Shown here in pieces: positions 47,970-56,883 of a stretch of DNA of 64,000 nt; the first letter of the stretch is position 1, and each line of letters begins with the position of its first letter. A program made the position numbers and the translations under genes. Source of the DNA: an uncultured Arthrobacter sp. (GTDB taxonomy: Bacteria > Actinomycetota > Actinomycetes > Actinomycetales > Micrococcaceae); the NCBI RefSeq assembly GCF_947495145.1, contig NZ_CANLXP010000001.1, positions 264,173 to 328,172 of the forward strand, in the 5' to 3' direction. The notes under the pieces are model-generated. The model made no database searches, had not been told where the DNA came from, and was given only the letters and a program-made list of their open reading frames with translations.

Positions 47970-48029
47970 CGGCCCATTCAATCACGGTGTCGGTAGGTGA
48001 ACGAGCACTGGACATGGCAGTGTGTAGCC

Positions 48030-49616
48030 ATGTCCGAGCTCTTTGAAGACTACGCAACTGTCGCCCGACGCACCGTCGCCTATGACGAAATGTTCGACGG
48101 CGCTAACCAGCCGCGCGCGGAGTATGGGCCGGTTGCAGCTGCCCTTGAGGAGCTCAACCTGACTGATGTCACGGCGAGGGCGGACTCGATGGCGCGGACG
48201 TTCCTCGACCGTGGCGTGACCTTCGACTTCGCGGGGGAGGAGCGGCCGTTTCCGCTGGATATCGTTCCGCGCGTCATCGCCGGTTCCGACTGGGATGTCC
48301 TCGAGCGCGGAGTCGCGCAGCGTGTGCATGCCCTCGAAGCTTTCCTCAACGACGTGTACGACCGGATGACCGTGGTCAGCGACGGCGTCATTCCCCGCCG
48401 GCTGATCACCTCTTCGGCGCATTTTCACCGGGAAGTGGCAGGATTCGATCCCGCCGGTGGGGTACGGGTGCATATCTCGGGGATTGATGTGGTGCGCGAC
48501 GACGAGGGAACCTTCCGCGTCCTCGAAGACAACGTAAGGGTCCCCAGCGGCGTCAGCTACGTGCTGGAGAACCGTCGGGCCATGGCCAAAGGACTGCCGG
48601 AGGCCTTCGGCCAGCAGCACATCCGCCCGGTCGAGGAGTACCCGCGCCGGTTGCTCGCCGCCCTGAGGAACACTGCGCCGCCCGGTGTTGAGGATCCGAC
48701 CGTAGTCGTCCTTACTCCGGGGGTCTTCAACTCCGCTTACTTCGAACACACGCTGTTGGCCGGTCTGATGGGCGTCGAGTTGGTCGAGGGGCGTGACCTC
48801 ATTTGCCGTGGCAACCGGGTCTACATGCGCACTACGGCGGGTGAGCAGCGCGTCGATGTGATCTATAAGCGCATCGATGATGAATTCCTTGACCCCCTGC
48901 AGTTCAGGGCCGATTCGGTTCTTGGTTGTCCGGGGATCGTCAATGCGGCCCGTGCAGGGATGGTGACCATCGCGAATGCGGTGGGCAACGGCGTCGCCGA
49001 TGACAAGCTGGTCTACACCTACGTGCCGGACCTGATCCGCTATTACCTCAACGAGGAACCGATAATCGCCAATGTCGATACGTTTCGCCTTGAGGAGCCC
49101 CAGGCGAGGGAAGAGGTCCTGGACCGGTTGGACGAACTGGTGGTGAAGCCCGTGGACGGGTCAGGCGGCAAAGGCCTGGTGATCGGCCCTGACGCGTCGG
49201 CGGCTGAGCTGGCTGCTCTCCGCGGCCGTATCCTCGCGGATCCGCGTGGCTGGATCGCGCAGCCCGTGCTGCAGCTTTCCACGGTGCCCACCATGTCCGG
49301 CGGCCAGTTCGGCCCGCGTCACGTCGACCTGCGTCCGTTCGCGGTGAACGACGGCGAGAATGTCTGGGTCCTGCCCGGCGGATTGACGCGGGTGGCCATG
49401 AAGGAGGGCTCTCTGATCGTGAACTCCAGCCAGGGCGGTGGATCCAAGGACACCTGGGTAGTAGACGGCCAGTCGGACAGCACACCTGTCCTTCCCGACG
49501 AGGCACGCTTGCGGGAGCGCGTCAGCGTATGGCCCGTCGAGACCGGTTGGCGCGACAGGCAGCCGGAACAACAGCAACAGCAAAGTGATGACGGGAAGGG
49601 GCAGGCCGATGCTTAG
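48030..49616 (+). CDS. Circularly permuted ATP-grasp type 2 protein
   Basis: A 528-residue circularly permuted ATP-grasp protein (CP_ATPgrasp_2/DUF404-DUF407 group). Conserved parts are VLEDNVRVPSGVSYVLENR, VDVIYKRIDDEFLDPL, VGNGVADDKLVYTYVPDLIRYYL and the ATP-binding LVVKPVDGSGGKGLVIGP. ATP-grasp enzymes join carboxylates to amines or thiols, so a peptide or amide ligase is predicted; the substrate is unknown. It is the first gene of a three-gene cassette with alpha-E and transglutaminase-like partners. ATG 48030 is favoured over 47997; CAGTGT lies 6 bases upstream. The last residues are Gln-rich. Confidence 0.92.
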   Translation: MSELFEDYATVARRTVAYDEMFDGANQPRAEYGPVAAALEELNLTDVTARADSMARTFLDRGVTFDFAGEERPFPLDIVPRVIAGSDWDVLERGVAQRVHALEAFLNDVYDRMTVVSDGVIPRRLITSSAHFHREVAGFDPAGGVRVHISGIDVVRDDEGTFRVLEDNVRVPSGVSYVLENRRAMAKGLPEAFGQQHIRPVEEYPRRLLAALRNTAPPGVEDPTVVVLTPGVFNSAYFEHTLLAGLMGVELVEGRDLICRGNRVYMRTTAGEQRVDVIYKRIDDEFLDPLQFRADSVLGCPGIVNAARAGMVTIANAVGNGVADDKLVYTYVPDLIRYYLNEEPIIANVDTFRLEEPQAREEVLDRLDELVVKPVDGSGGKGLVIGPDASAAELAALRGRILADPRGWIAQPVLQLSTVPTMSGGQFGPRHVDLRPFAVNDGENVWVLPGGLTRVAMKEGSLIVNSSQGGGSKDTWVVDGQSDSTPVLPDEARLRERVSVWPVETGWRDRQPEQQQQQSDDGKGQADA

Positions 49617-50535
49617 CCGGATAGCGGAATCCCTGTTCTGGATAGGCCGGTACGTCGAGCGGGCCGACGGCACAGCGAGAATCCTCGATGTCCACCTGGA
49701 ACGGCTGAACCAGATGCCCCGCCCGGTCCAGCGGGATGTTTCCCGCCAGCTGCTCGGAGTCATGGGCAGCAGGCCCGAATCGGACGATTTCGGTCTGCCG
49801 GAGCTCATCGAAGCGCTCGCCTTCGACCGCAGCAGCGCCACGTCGATTGCCGGCGCTCTCGGCGCGGCACGGGAGAACGCCCGACGGGCCAGGGAGACCG
49901 TGTCGGGCAGCGTATGGGAGGGTCTGAACACCACCTGGTACGGGCTGACGCAGCACCGGAAAGACGTCGTCGGCACCTATCGCTTCTGTCACTGGGTCAT
50001 CGAGCGCACCGCCATGGTTCGTGGCCTCTCGGACACCACCATGAGCCATGATGAGAGCTGGCAGTTCCTGGTGCTCGGAAGGAGCCTCGAACGGGCAGAC
50101 ATGACTGCCCGGATGCTTTCGACCCGCGACGTCCATGCATCCGGTCTGTCATGGGTGAACATGCTGCGCTGCGCAGGCGCGTATGAGTCCTTCCTCCGAA
50201 CCCGGCGCGCGTCTTTCGGGGAGCAGCATGCGGCACAGTTCCTGCTCCTGGACCGGCTTTTCCCGCGCTCGATCGTCTATGCCCTGAGCGACGCCGAGAA
50301 GTGCCTGGCGAACCTGAACCCCGCCTACCAGCGGGTCGGTTTCATCAATGACGCCAGCCGGATCGTAGGGCAGGCCCGCACCTTCCTCGAATTCCACCAG
50401 ACGGACGACCTCATGCTGGAGCTGCCGGAGCATATGGAAAGAGTCCAGAAAGCGTGCGCGCGGGCCTCCGACGCCGTCTCACGCACCTACTTCTCGCAGG
50501 CAGCGGAGCTGTCCTGGGTTGGGGAGGTCTCATGA
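49609..50535 (+). CDS. Alpha-E domain protein (DUF403)
   Basis: A 308-residue all-helical protein of the alpha-E family, opening MLSRIAESLFWIGRYVERAD. It is found almost only beside CP-ATP-grasp and transglutaminase-like genes, as here, and has no known activity. Frequent Arg and Glu in predicted helices and two Trp-rich helices are visible; no catalytic motif is evident. ATG 49609 follows AAGGGG and overlaps the ATP-grasp stop by 8 bases. Its stop overlaps the transglutaminase start (ATGA). Confidence 0.93.
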   Translation: MLSRIAESLFWIGRYVERADGTARILDVHLERLNQMPRPVQRDVSRQLLGVMGSRPESDDFGLPELIEALAFDRSSATSIAGALGAARENARRARETVSGSVWEGLNTTWYGLTQHRKDVVGTYRFCHWVIERTAMVRGLSDTTMSHDESWQFLVLGRSLERADMTARMLSTRDVHASGLSWVNMLRCAGAYESFLRTRRASFGEQHAAQFLLLDRLFPRSIVYALSDAEKCLANLNPAYQRVGFINDASRIVGQARTFLEFHQTDDLMLELPEHMERVQKACARASDAVSRTYFSQAAELSWVGEVS

Positions 50536-51383
50536 CCCGCTTGCTGATCGAGCACCGCACCGGCTACGACTACCTGCGCCGCGTATCGCTGTCCTATAAC
50601 GAAGCGCGCATGACACCCCTCACCGACTCCCAGCAGGTGGTCCTGGAATCCACTATCACTCTCAATCCGTCCACCGCCGCGATGGCAACCTACCGCGACT
50701 ACTGGGGGACGCGTGTGACCTCGTTCGACGTACAGGTTCCACACGACCGGCTGGAAGTGTCGGCTCGGACCCTCGTGGAGGTTAGCCGCACCGAGCGCAT
50801 TCCCTCTGCGGGAGAAGTGGTGAGCTGGGATGAGTTGAAGTCCGACGACGTCCGGAACGATTACGCCGATTGGCTGCCGGACACTCATCTGACGGAGCCG
50901 GACGCCGAAATCCGTGCGCTTGTCACGGACCTGGCCGATGGTCGGGATCCGCACGCGGCCGCACACCTGATTTTTGACTGGCTCCGGGATGAGATGCGGT
51001 ACGTCCAGGGGGTAACCGGGGTGCAGTCAAACGCGCGGGAAGCCTGGGCGGAGCGCCAGGGCGTCTGCCAGGACCTGGCACACGTAGCTATCGGAGCGCT
51101 GCGCAGTCTCGGCATTCCAGCACGGTATATCTCCGGCTACCTGCATCCGCGCAGGACGGCGGCTGTCGGTGAGGCAGTGGCCGGTCAGTCGCACGCCTGG
51201 GTTGAGTGGTGGGACGGCGAATGGCGAGGGTGGGACCCGACCAACAGTGGCCCGGTGAGCGACTTCCACGTCTCCGTAGCGCGTGGCAGAGACTATCGGG
51301 ACGTCTCGCCGCTTAAGGGAATTCTTTCCGGCGGCGGCGGATCGACGCTCAATGTGACGGTCGAGATCACCCGCGTCGCCTGA
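50532..51383 (+). CDS. Transglutaminase-like cysteine protease/amidase
   Basis: A 283-residue protein with an N-terminal bacterial transglutaminase-like domain (HRTGYDYLRRVSLSYNEARM) and the papain-like core. The catalytic triad is Cys179 (RQGVCQDLAHVAIGALRSLG), His221 (GQSHAWVEW) and Asp235 (GWDPTN). Such proteins usually hydrolyse or transfer amide bonds. With the ATP-grasp protein it could form a build-and-trim pair for a peptide tag or metabolite, as proposed for this gene family on comparative grounds; no substrate is known. ATG 50532 overlaps the alpha-E gene. A terminator follows. Confidence 0.93.
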   Translation: MTRLLIEHRTGYDYLRRVSLSYNEARMTPLTDSQQVVLESTITLNPSTAAMATYRDYWGTRVTSFDVQVPHDRLEVSARTLVEVSRTERIPSAGEVVSWDELKSDDVRNDYADWLPDTHLTEPDAEIRALVTDLADGRDPHAAAHLIFDWLRDEMRYVQGVTGVQSNAREAWAERQGVCQDLAHVAIGALRSLGIPARYISGYLHPRRTAAVGEAVAGQSHAWVEWWDGEWRGWDPTNSGPVSDFHVSVARGRDYRDVSPLKGILSGGGGSTLNVTVEITRVA

Positions 51384-51417
51384 CGCTGGGCAGGCAGCCA
51401 CGGCCCCCTGCCCAGCG
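51384..51417. terminator. Hairpin between convergent transglutaminase and glgC
   Basis: CGCTGGGCAGG (51384-51394) and CCTGCCCAGCG (51407-51417) are perfect 11-base arms around a 12-base loop, directly after the transglutaminase stop. With glgC ending at 51438 it can serve both directions. Confidence 0.65.
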
Positions 51418-51437
51418 CGCAGATTGAAAGATTCCCG

Positions 51438-52679
51438 CTAACCCTCGACTGTTTGACCCTTGCTGAGGATCGTCAGTCCCGAGTCCGTGACGGTGAACCC
51501 ACGGCTGAGGTCCAGTTCCCGGTCCACGCCGATCTTCGCACCTGGCGGAATGTGAACGTTCTTGTCGATGATCGCCTTCCGGACCACCGCTCCGGAACCG
51601 ATCGTGACGTGGTCGAGCAGGACAGAGCCCGTCACGTCGGCGCCTTCGTCGACGAAAACGTCCGTTGCCAGCACCGATCCCTGAACCGCACCGCCGGAAA
51701 TCACGACGCCGTTGGACACGATGGAGTCGTGGGCCACACCTGAAACGCCGGTGGCGCTGCGCACGAACTTGGCGGGCGGGGAGATGCTCTGCCGGGTGTA
51801 GATCGGCCACTCAAGGTTGTACAGGTTGAACAGCGGCAGCGGGGTGATGAGGTCCATGTTGGCGTCGTAATAGGAGTCGAGCGTGCCGACGTCGCGCCAG
51901 TACTGGTTGTCCCGATCGGTGGAGCCGGGAATCTCGTTGGTGGTGAAGTCATACACTGCCGCGTCTCCGCGCTCCACGAAGTGCGGAATGATGTCCCCGC
52001 CCATGTCGTGTTTTGTGTTCAGCCGTGCGGCGTCGATTTCGAGCGCTTCGATCAGCGCATCTGTGTTGAAAACGTAATTGCCCATGGAGGCCAGGAAGTT
52101 GTCGGGGTCATCCGGAAGCCCCGGCGTGGTTGCGGGTTTCTCGACGAAGGCCGAAATTCGCCCGGGATCGCTGGAATCGACCTCGATGACGCCGAACTGG
52201 TCGGCGAGATGCAGCGGCTGCCGCACCGCCGCTACGCTGACTGACGCCCCGCTTTGCTGATGCGCGTGAACCATCTGCTCGAAGTCCATGCGATAGACGT
52301 GGTCCGCCCCGATGACGACGACGATGTCCGGCCGCGCATCATGGATCAGGTTCAGGGATTGGTAGATGGCGTTGGCGCTGCCCAGGAACCAGCTCTTGCC
52401 CCGTCGCTGCTGGGCGGGCACCGAAGCGATGTACTGCTGCAGCTGGGTGGACATCCGCCAGGTCTCGGAGATATGCCTGTCCAGGCTGTGGGACTTGTAC
52501 TGGGTGAGCACCACGATCTGGAGGTACCCGGAATTGACCACGTTGGACAGCGCGAAATCGATCAGCCGGTAGCTTCCCGCGAATGGAACCGCAGGCTTTG
52601 CGCGGTCCGCTGTAAGCGGCATGAGCCGTTTTCCTTCGCCGCCTGCCAGTACCACCGCGAGCACTTTTTTGACTGCCAC
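51438..52679 (-). CDS. glgC: Glucose-1-phosphate adenylyltransferase (ADP-glucose pyrophosphorylase)
   Basis: A 413-residue GlgC that makes ADP-glucose for glycogen or maltose-1-phosphate synthesis. The nucleotide site is [13 protein letters not shown] (11-23). [17 protein letters not shown] holds the metal Asp, and FVEKP is the sugar-binding signature. The C-terminal left-handed beta-helix carries hexapeptide repeats. GTG 52679 has GGAAGGGG upstream on the minus strand; longer frames run into the divergent region. glgA is divergent, 85 bases away, as in M. tuberculosis. Confidence 0.96.
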   Translation of the reverse strand: MAVKKVLAVVLAGGEGKRLMPLTADRAKPAVPFAGSYRLIDFALSNVVNSGYLQIVVLTQYKSHSLDRHISETWRMSTQLQQYIASVPAQQRRGKSWFLGSANAIYQSLNLIHDARPDIVVVIGADHVYRMDFEQMVHAHQQSGASVSVAAVRQPLHLADQFGVIEVDSSDPGRISAFVEKPATTPGLPDDPDNFLASMGNYVFNTDALIEALEIDAARLNTKHDMGGDIIPHFVERGDAAVYDFTTNEIPGSTDRDNQYWRDVGTLDSYYDANMDLITPLPLFNLYNLEWPIYTRQSISPPAKFVRSATGVSGVAHDSIVSNGVVISGGAVQGSVLATDVFVDEGADVTGSVLLDHVTIGSGAVVRKAIIDKNVHIPPGAKIGVDRELDLSRGFTVTDSGLTILSKGQTVEG

Positions 52680-52752
52680 GGTTAAACCCCTTCCGCTCGT
52701 CCTTGAGTATGACCTCGTTCGACTCACACTAGAGGACCCGCCCGGCCTGCAC

Positions 52753-52758
52753 TACGTT
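52753..52758 (+). promoter_or_regulatory. -10 element TACGTT, leaderless glgA
   Basis: TACGTT fits TANNNT and lies exactly 6 bases before GTG 52765. There is no Shine-Dalgarno, so transcription probably begins at the start codon. Confidence 0.45.
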
Positions 52759-52764
52759 GGGAAC

Positions 52765-53958
52765 GTGCGAATAGACATTGTGACTAAAGAGTTCCCGCCC
52801 GAGATCTACGGCGGCGCAGGCGTTCATGTGGCGGAACTGACCCGTGTGCTCGCCGGGCGCGTCGATCTCGCAGTGCACTGTTTCGGCGGAGAACGCCCCG
52901 CGGACTATCACGGCGCCCGCGTGAGCACCTACGGCGTTCCTGATGGACTGGCTGCTGCGAATGCCGCGGTCCAGACCCTGGGAACGGACCTGTCCATCCT
53001 GCAGGGCATCAGCGGGTCGGACCTGGTGCATTCGCACACGTGGTACGCCAATATGGCCGGCCACCTGGCTTCGCTTCTGCACGGCATACCGCATGTGCTG
53101 AGCGCGCACAGCCTGGAGCCGCTGCGTCCCTGGAAGGCCGAGCAGCTCGGCGGAGGTTATGCCCTCTCGTCCTGGGTTGAGAAGACGGCGTATGAGGCTG
53201 CTGCGGCGGTCATTGCAGTCTCGGACGGCATGCGGCAGGACATCCTGCGGTGCTACCCGGACGTTGATCCGGCTCGCGTGCAGGTTGTCCACAACGGTAT
53301 CGACACCGAGGCCTGGGCTGCGGACCGCAATGACGACGCCGTCCGTACCCTGGGAATCGATCCGGATCGCCCCAGCGTGGTCTTCGTGGGCAGGAACACC
53401 CGCCAGAAGGGCGTGCCGTATCTGTTGCGAGCAGCGGCGAAACTCCCTTCGGACGTTCAGCTGGTCCTGTGCCTGGGAGCTGCAGATACCCCGGAGCTCG
53501 CAGCGGAGACAGCGCGACTGATCGACGATCTGCGGGCGCAGCGCGGCTCAGTGATCCTGATCGAACGAATGCTCCCACGCAACGAAGTCATTCAGGTACT
53601 CAGCCACGCCACTGTCTTCGCCTGCCCCTCGATCTATGAGCCGCTCGGAATTGTTAACCTTGAAGCCATGGCATGCGGAGCTGCGGTGGTTGCAAGTGCC
53701 ACCGGCGGCATCCCGGAAGTAATCGACGACGGTGTCACCGGCACCCTGGTACCGCTCGAACAGGTCCAGGATGGAACGGGCACCCCACTCGACCCGGAAA
53801 AGTTCGTGAATGACTTCTCAGCGGCCCTCAATGCGCTGGTTGCTGACCCCGCACGCGCCCGCGCTATGGGCGAGCGCGGGCGCATCCGGGCGGAGCAGCA
53901 CTTCTCCTGGGACTCCATTGCGGAGTCCACTCTGGATGTCTATCGTTCGGTGCTCTAG
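52765..53958 (+). CDS. glgA: Glycogen synthase / ADP-glucose glucosyltransferase (GT4)
   Basis: A 397-residue GT-B glycosyltransferase of the actinobacterial GlgA type. It opens MRIDIVTKEFPPEIYGGAGVHVAEL, with the acceptor/ADP-glucose Lys and Gly-Gly site, and has the C-terminal YEPLGIVNLEAMACG motif of retaining GT4/GT5 enzymes. In M. tuberculosis the homologue (GlgM) makes maltose-1-phosphate from ADP-glucose and glucose-1-phosphate, so that activity is an alternative to glycogen elongation. GTG 52765 is chosen; the 48 upstream in-frame codons overlap glgC antisense. It converges on the acyl-CoA dehydrogenase gene with a 4-base overlap. Confidence 0.93.
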   Translation: MRIDIVTKEFPPEIYGGAGVHVAELTRVLAGRVDLAVHCFGGERPADYHGARVSTYGVPDGLAAANAAVQTLGTDLSILQGISGSDLVHSHTWYANMAGHLASLLHGIPHVLSAHSLEPLRPWKAEQLGGGYALSSWVEKTAYEAAAAVIAVSDGMRQDILRCYPDVDPARVQVVHNGIDTEAWAADRNDDAVRTLGIDPDRPSVVFVGRNTRQKGVPYLLRAAAKLPSDVQLVLCLGAADTPELAAETARLIDDLRAQRGSVILIERMLPRNEVIQVLSHATVFACPSIYEPLGIVNLEAMACGAAVVASATGGIPEVIDDGVTGTLVPLEQVQDGTGTPLDPEKFVNDFSAALNALVADPARARAMGERGRIRAEQHFSWDSIAESTLDVYRSVL

Positions 53959-56042
53959 CGTTTTCCAGCTTTGCGTGCGATGAGGATCTTCTCGTCCAGC
54001 GGTGCGTCAGGGCTGGCCCGCAGAATCCGGGCGTACTCGCGGGACTCCTCCTGGCGCTTCCACTCCGCGCCGGTTGCAATGGCCGCACGCACGTGCTCCG
54101 GACCGTAGCCGAACGCGTCGACCAGGTCGACGGCGTGCGGCCGCAGTTTCAGGAGCAGACGGTTGATGTATGGGCCAAGGGTACGGGCGCGCTGGGCTGA
54201 AAGCCTGCCGTTCATCAGGTACCACCCCAAATTGTCCTCGATCAGGCACAGCCCGAACAGATCCCGGAGCCAGGTAAGAACCTGACGCGTACCGGCGTCC
54301 TCGGTCTTGGCCAGTGCTGCCGTGAATGCCTCCCACTGCAGCAGTTCGGCGTGGGCGCGGGCCGCCTGGATCAGTTCCTGCTGATGTTGGTTGAACACTG
54401 CTGCCGCCTGGGCCGGCGGCAGCCGGCGTGCGCCGCGCAGCGCTCCCGCCAACTCGCCCACCATGGTGTCGACGCGGCCGCACAAAAGTTCGTGCTGGGT
54501 TCCCTCATCCCGCAGCGCTATCGCCGATTTGCGTTCAGACCCTGTGTCAACGACGGTCTGCAGCACCCGCCGCAACCCCGTCCGGTGGAGGGTGCGGTCC
54601 GCGGCCTGGGTGGCAACGAAGCGAGCGAGGACCCCGAAATCAACGCCCTGGAATTCCTTGGCGTAGTCGGCGAGGAGCCGCTTGGCCACCAGTTGGAGCA
54701 GGACGTTGTTATCGCCCTCGAAGGTGGTGTAGACGTCAAGGTCGGCGCGCAGGCTGGTGTAACGGTTCTCTGTGAGGAAGCCGGCGCCTCCGCTGGCTTC
54801 ACGGCACTCCTGAAGGGTATCGAGAGCGTGCCAGGTGGACAGCGGCTTCAGCGCCGCCGCGAGGGTCTCGAGGTCCTGACGGTCCTCGTCGGTGTCACGG
54901 TCACCGGAGAACACCCCATCGAACTTCTCAAGCAGCTCCTCATGCGCGAACGAGGCCGCGTACGTGGTTGCGAGGCGGGGAAGGAGCCGGCGCTGATGGA
55001 GTTGATAGTCGAGCAGTACCTCTTCGGACAATTCGGAGGAAGTTGTGAACTGTCGGCGCTCCACGGAATACTGGATCGCGGCCTTCAGAGCCAGCTTGCT
55101 CGCTGCGACGGCCGCACCGTCAAGGGACACGCGACCCTGCACGAGAGTTCCGAGCATCGTGAAGAAGCGCCGGCCGGGGGACTCGATCGGTGAGGTGTAG
55201 GTTCCGTCTTCGCTGACGTGTCCGTAACGGTTGAGCAGGTTTGACCGTGGGACCCGCACCTGCGTGAAATGCAGGCGGCCATTGTCAATGCCGTTCAGCC
55301 CGCCCTTGTGCCCGTCATCCTCGCCGCCGATTCCCTCGAGGAAGTCCCCCTGCTCATTCCGCAGCGGCACATAGAGCGCGTGAACGCCATGATTGACGCC
55401 GCGCGTGATCAGCTGGGCAAATACGACCGCGGCCTTCCCATCGTTGGCAGCGTTGCCGATGTAGTCCTTCCAGGCGGCGCGGAACGGCGTGTGAAGGACG
55501 AATTCGTCCCTTTCAGGGTCGAAGGTCGCAGTCGTTGCAATACTGGAGACGTCTGACCCGTGTCCGGTTTCGGTCATTGCAAAACAGCCGGGAATTTCCA
55601 TGTTCATGATGCCCGGGAGCCATTCGCGGTGGTGTTCCGCGGTGCCCAGATGCAGCACGGCGGCTCCGAACAGCCCCCACTGCACACCTGCCTTGATCTG
55701 GAGCGAAGGGTCGGCGACGACCAGTTCCTCGAAGCCGGCTACATTGCCGCCGTGGTCATCTGAACCACCCAGCTCAGTGGGGAACGCGCGGTGTACCGCT
55801 TTGCTCTGCACCAGATGGTGAAGCTGGTCAAGGCAGCGGGCGCGCTGCTCGGCGAAGGGCGCGCCCTCGACCTTGTGAAGGGCAGGATCGGCGGCCAACG
55901 CACGGGCAGCGCGGCGGGAGTCGGCCCAGCGGCCAAGCAGCTGCTCGCCCAGGATGGCAACGTTCACAACGGCGGCATCGTCGTCGTGAATCGGGAGGGT
56001 CGCGGGTACCGAAAATTCGGGACGGGTGGCGGTCTGGGTCAT
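53955..56042 (-). CDS. Acyl-CoA dehydrogenase/oxidase family flavoprotein
   Basis: A 695-residue flavoenzyme introducing a trans-2 double bond in acyl-CoA. It is longer than the 380-residue classic dehydrogenases and looks like acyl-CoA oxidases: GCFAMTETGHGSDVSSI binds FAD, CREASGGAGFLTENR and TFEGDNNVLLQL with the catalytic Glu are ACOX-type motifs, and an extra C-terminal helical domain is present. Whether oxygen or an electron-transfer flavoprotein is the acceptor is undecided. It is preceded on the same strand by a TetR gene (4-base overlap). The neighbours form a fatty-acid cluster. Confidence 0.92.
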   Translation of the reverse strand: MTQTATRPEFSVPATLPIHDDDAAVVNVAILGEQLLGRWADSRRAARALAADPALHKVEGAPFAEQRARCLDQLHHLVQSKAVHRAFPTELGGSDDHGGNVAGFEELVVADPSLQIKAGVQWGLFGAAVLHLGTAEHHREWLPGIMNMEIPGCFAMTETGHGSDVSSIATTATFDPERDEFVLHTPFRAAWKDYIGNAANDGKAAVVFAQLITRGVNHGVHALYVPLRNEQGDFLEGIGGEDDGHKGGLNGIDNGRLHFTQVRVPRSNLLNRYGHVSEDGTYTSPIESPGRRFFTMLGTLVQGRVSLDGAAVAASKLALKAAIQYSVERRQFTTSSELSEEVLLDYQLHQRRLLPRLATTYAASFAHEELLEKFDGVFSGDRDTDEDRQDLETLAAALKPLSTWHALDTLQECREASGGAGFLTENRYTSLRADLDVYTTFEGDNNVLLQLVAKRLLADYAKEFQGVDFGVLARFVATQAADRTLHRTGLRRVLQTVVDTGSERKSAIALRDEGTQHELLCGRVDTMVGELAGALRGARRLPPAQAAAVFNQHQQELIQAARAHAELLQWEAFTAALAKTEDAGTRQVLTWLRDLFGLCLIEDNLGWYLMNGRLSAQRARTLGPYINRLLLKLRPHAVDLVDAFGYGPEHVRAAIATGAEWKRQEESREYARILRASPDAPLDEKILIARKAGKR

Positions 56043-56761
56043 GATTCGTCCTTCGAACGGGGGATGCGGAGGGATGTACGGGCGAGTGAATTCTGCGGCA
56101 CTGCTGCTGCGATGCCATCGAAAAGCCAGGCGGTAATGGAGTCCGCAAGGTCGGAACCGTTGGGGCGGTCAGGGCCAGGAGGCATGTTGAGCCACTGCTC
56201 ACCGGCGGCGCGGACCATGCCGATAGCGGCGCGCGGCCAGAGCGCGAGAGGCTGCGGAACTGTCACCTTCGCCGGCTCTTCAGCCAGGTAGTCCTGCATG
56301 GGGCTGGCGAGCATCGCAGAGATGGCGTCGAAGAAAGAGCTGAGCGAGGGAGATGCTTCCAACGCGGCTCCGGAATCGGGTGCAGGCTGGGTAACGAAGA
56401 CATAGACGTTGGGGGAGGACTCGGCCATCTGCAGGTATGCCGACACCATTGCCCGCAACCCCTCCCGCGATGTACTGGCTTTCCTGGCGGCTTCGATCAG
56501 TTGCTCCTGCATGCGGGCTATCACGACCTCGCCCACTGCACGCTGGAGCCCCGCTTTGTCACCGAAATACCGGTAAAAAACCGATTTGGAGGTATCCGCG
56601 GCGGAGGCAATTTCCTCCATTGAGGCACCGGGACCGATTCTGTGCACTGCCTTGCGAGCCGTTTTTATCAGTGCTGCCCGGCGGGCTTCACGGTGTTTTG
56701 ACCACCTGCTTGAGCGCCCGTCGGTAACGGCGGGCACCGGTGGCGCGATGAGCTGATTCAC
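56039..56761 (-). CDS. TetR family transcriptional regulator
   Basis: A 240-residue repressor with an N-terminal helix-turn-helix at about 28-70 (ALIKTARKAVHRIGPGASMEEIASAADTSKSVFYRYFGDK). The C-terminal ligand domain is all helical. It sits with the acyl-CoA dehydrogenase and diverges from the thiolase-fabG-maoC operon, so acyl-CoA control of both units is likely. GTG 56761 is the first base of a perfect 14-5-14 inverted repeat, so the protein probably represses its own gene and the divergent genes. Confidence 0.92.
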   Translation of the reverse strand: MNQLIAPPVPAVTDGRSSRWSKHREARRAALIKTARKAVHRIGPGASMEEIASAADTSKSVFYRYFGDKAGLQRAVGEVVIARMQEQLIEAARKASTSREGLRAMVSAYLQMAESSPNVYVFVTQPAPDSGAALEASPSLSSFFDAISAMLASPMQDYLAEEPAKVTVPQPLALWPRAAIGMVRAAGEQWLNMPPGPDRPNGSDLADSITAWLFDGIAAAVPQNSLARTSLRIPRSKDES

Positions 56762-56793
56762 GATACCCAGCGTATCAGGTACGCTGGGTATCG
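56761..56793. promoter_or_regulatory. TetR operator, perfect inverted repeat
   Basis: CGATACCCAGCGTA (56761-56774) and TACGCTGGGTATCG (56780-56793) are perfect 14-base arms around a 5-base spacer. The repeat starts at the first base of the TetR start codon and ends 90 bases before the thiolase ATG, so it can block both directions. Confidence 0.75.
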
Positions 56794-56883
56794 ATAACTA
56801 GTGCATCGGTCTGCGCCGGAGGCAGCGGGCGGCCGAGCATCCAAACTGCCGATCCCACGCGTACGCGCCAGCCAAGGAGCAGC

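Noticed and set aside
51384..51417. Possible regulatory RNA between transglutaminase and glgC
   Set aside because: The region is only 54 bases and is fully explained by a bidirectional terminator hairpin.
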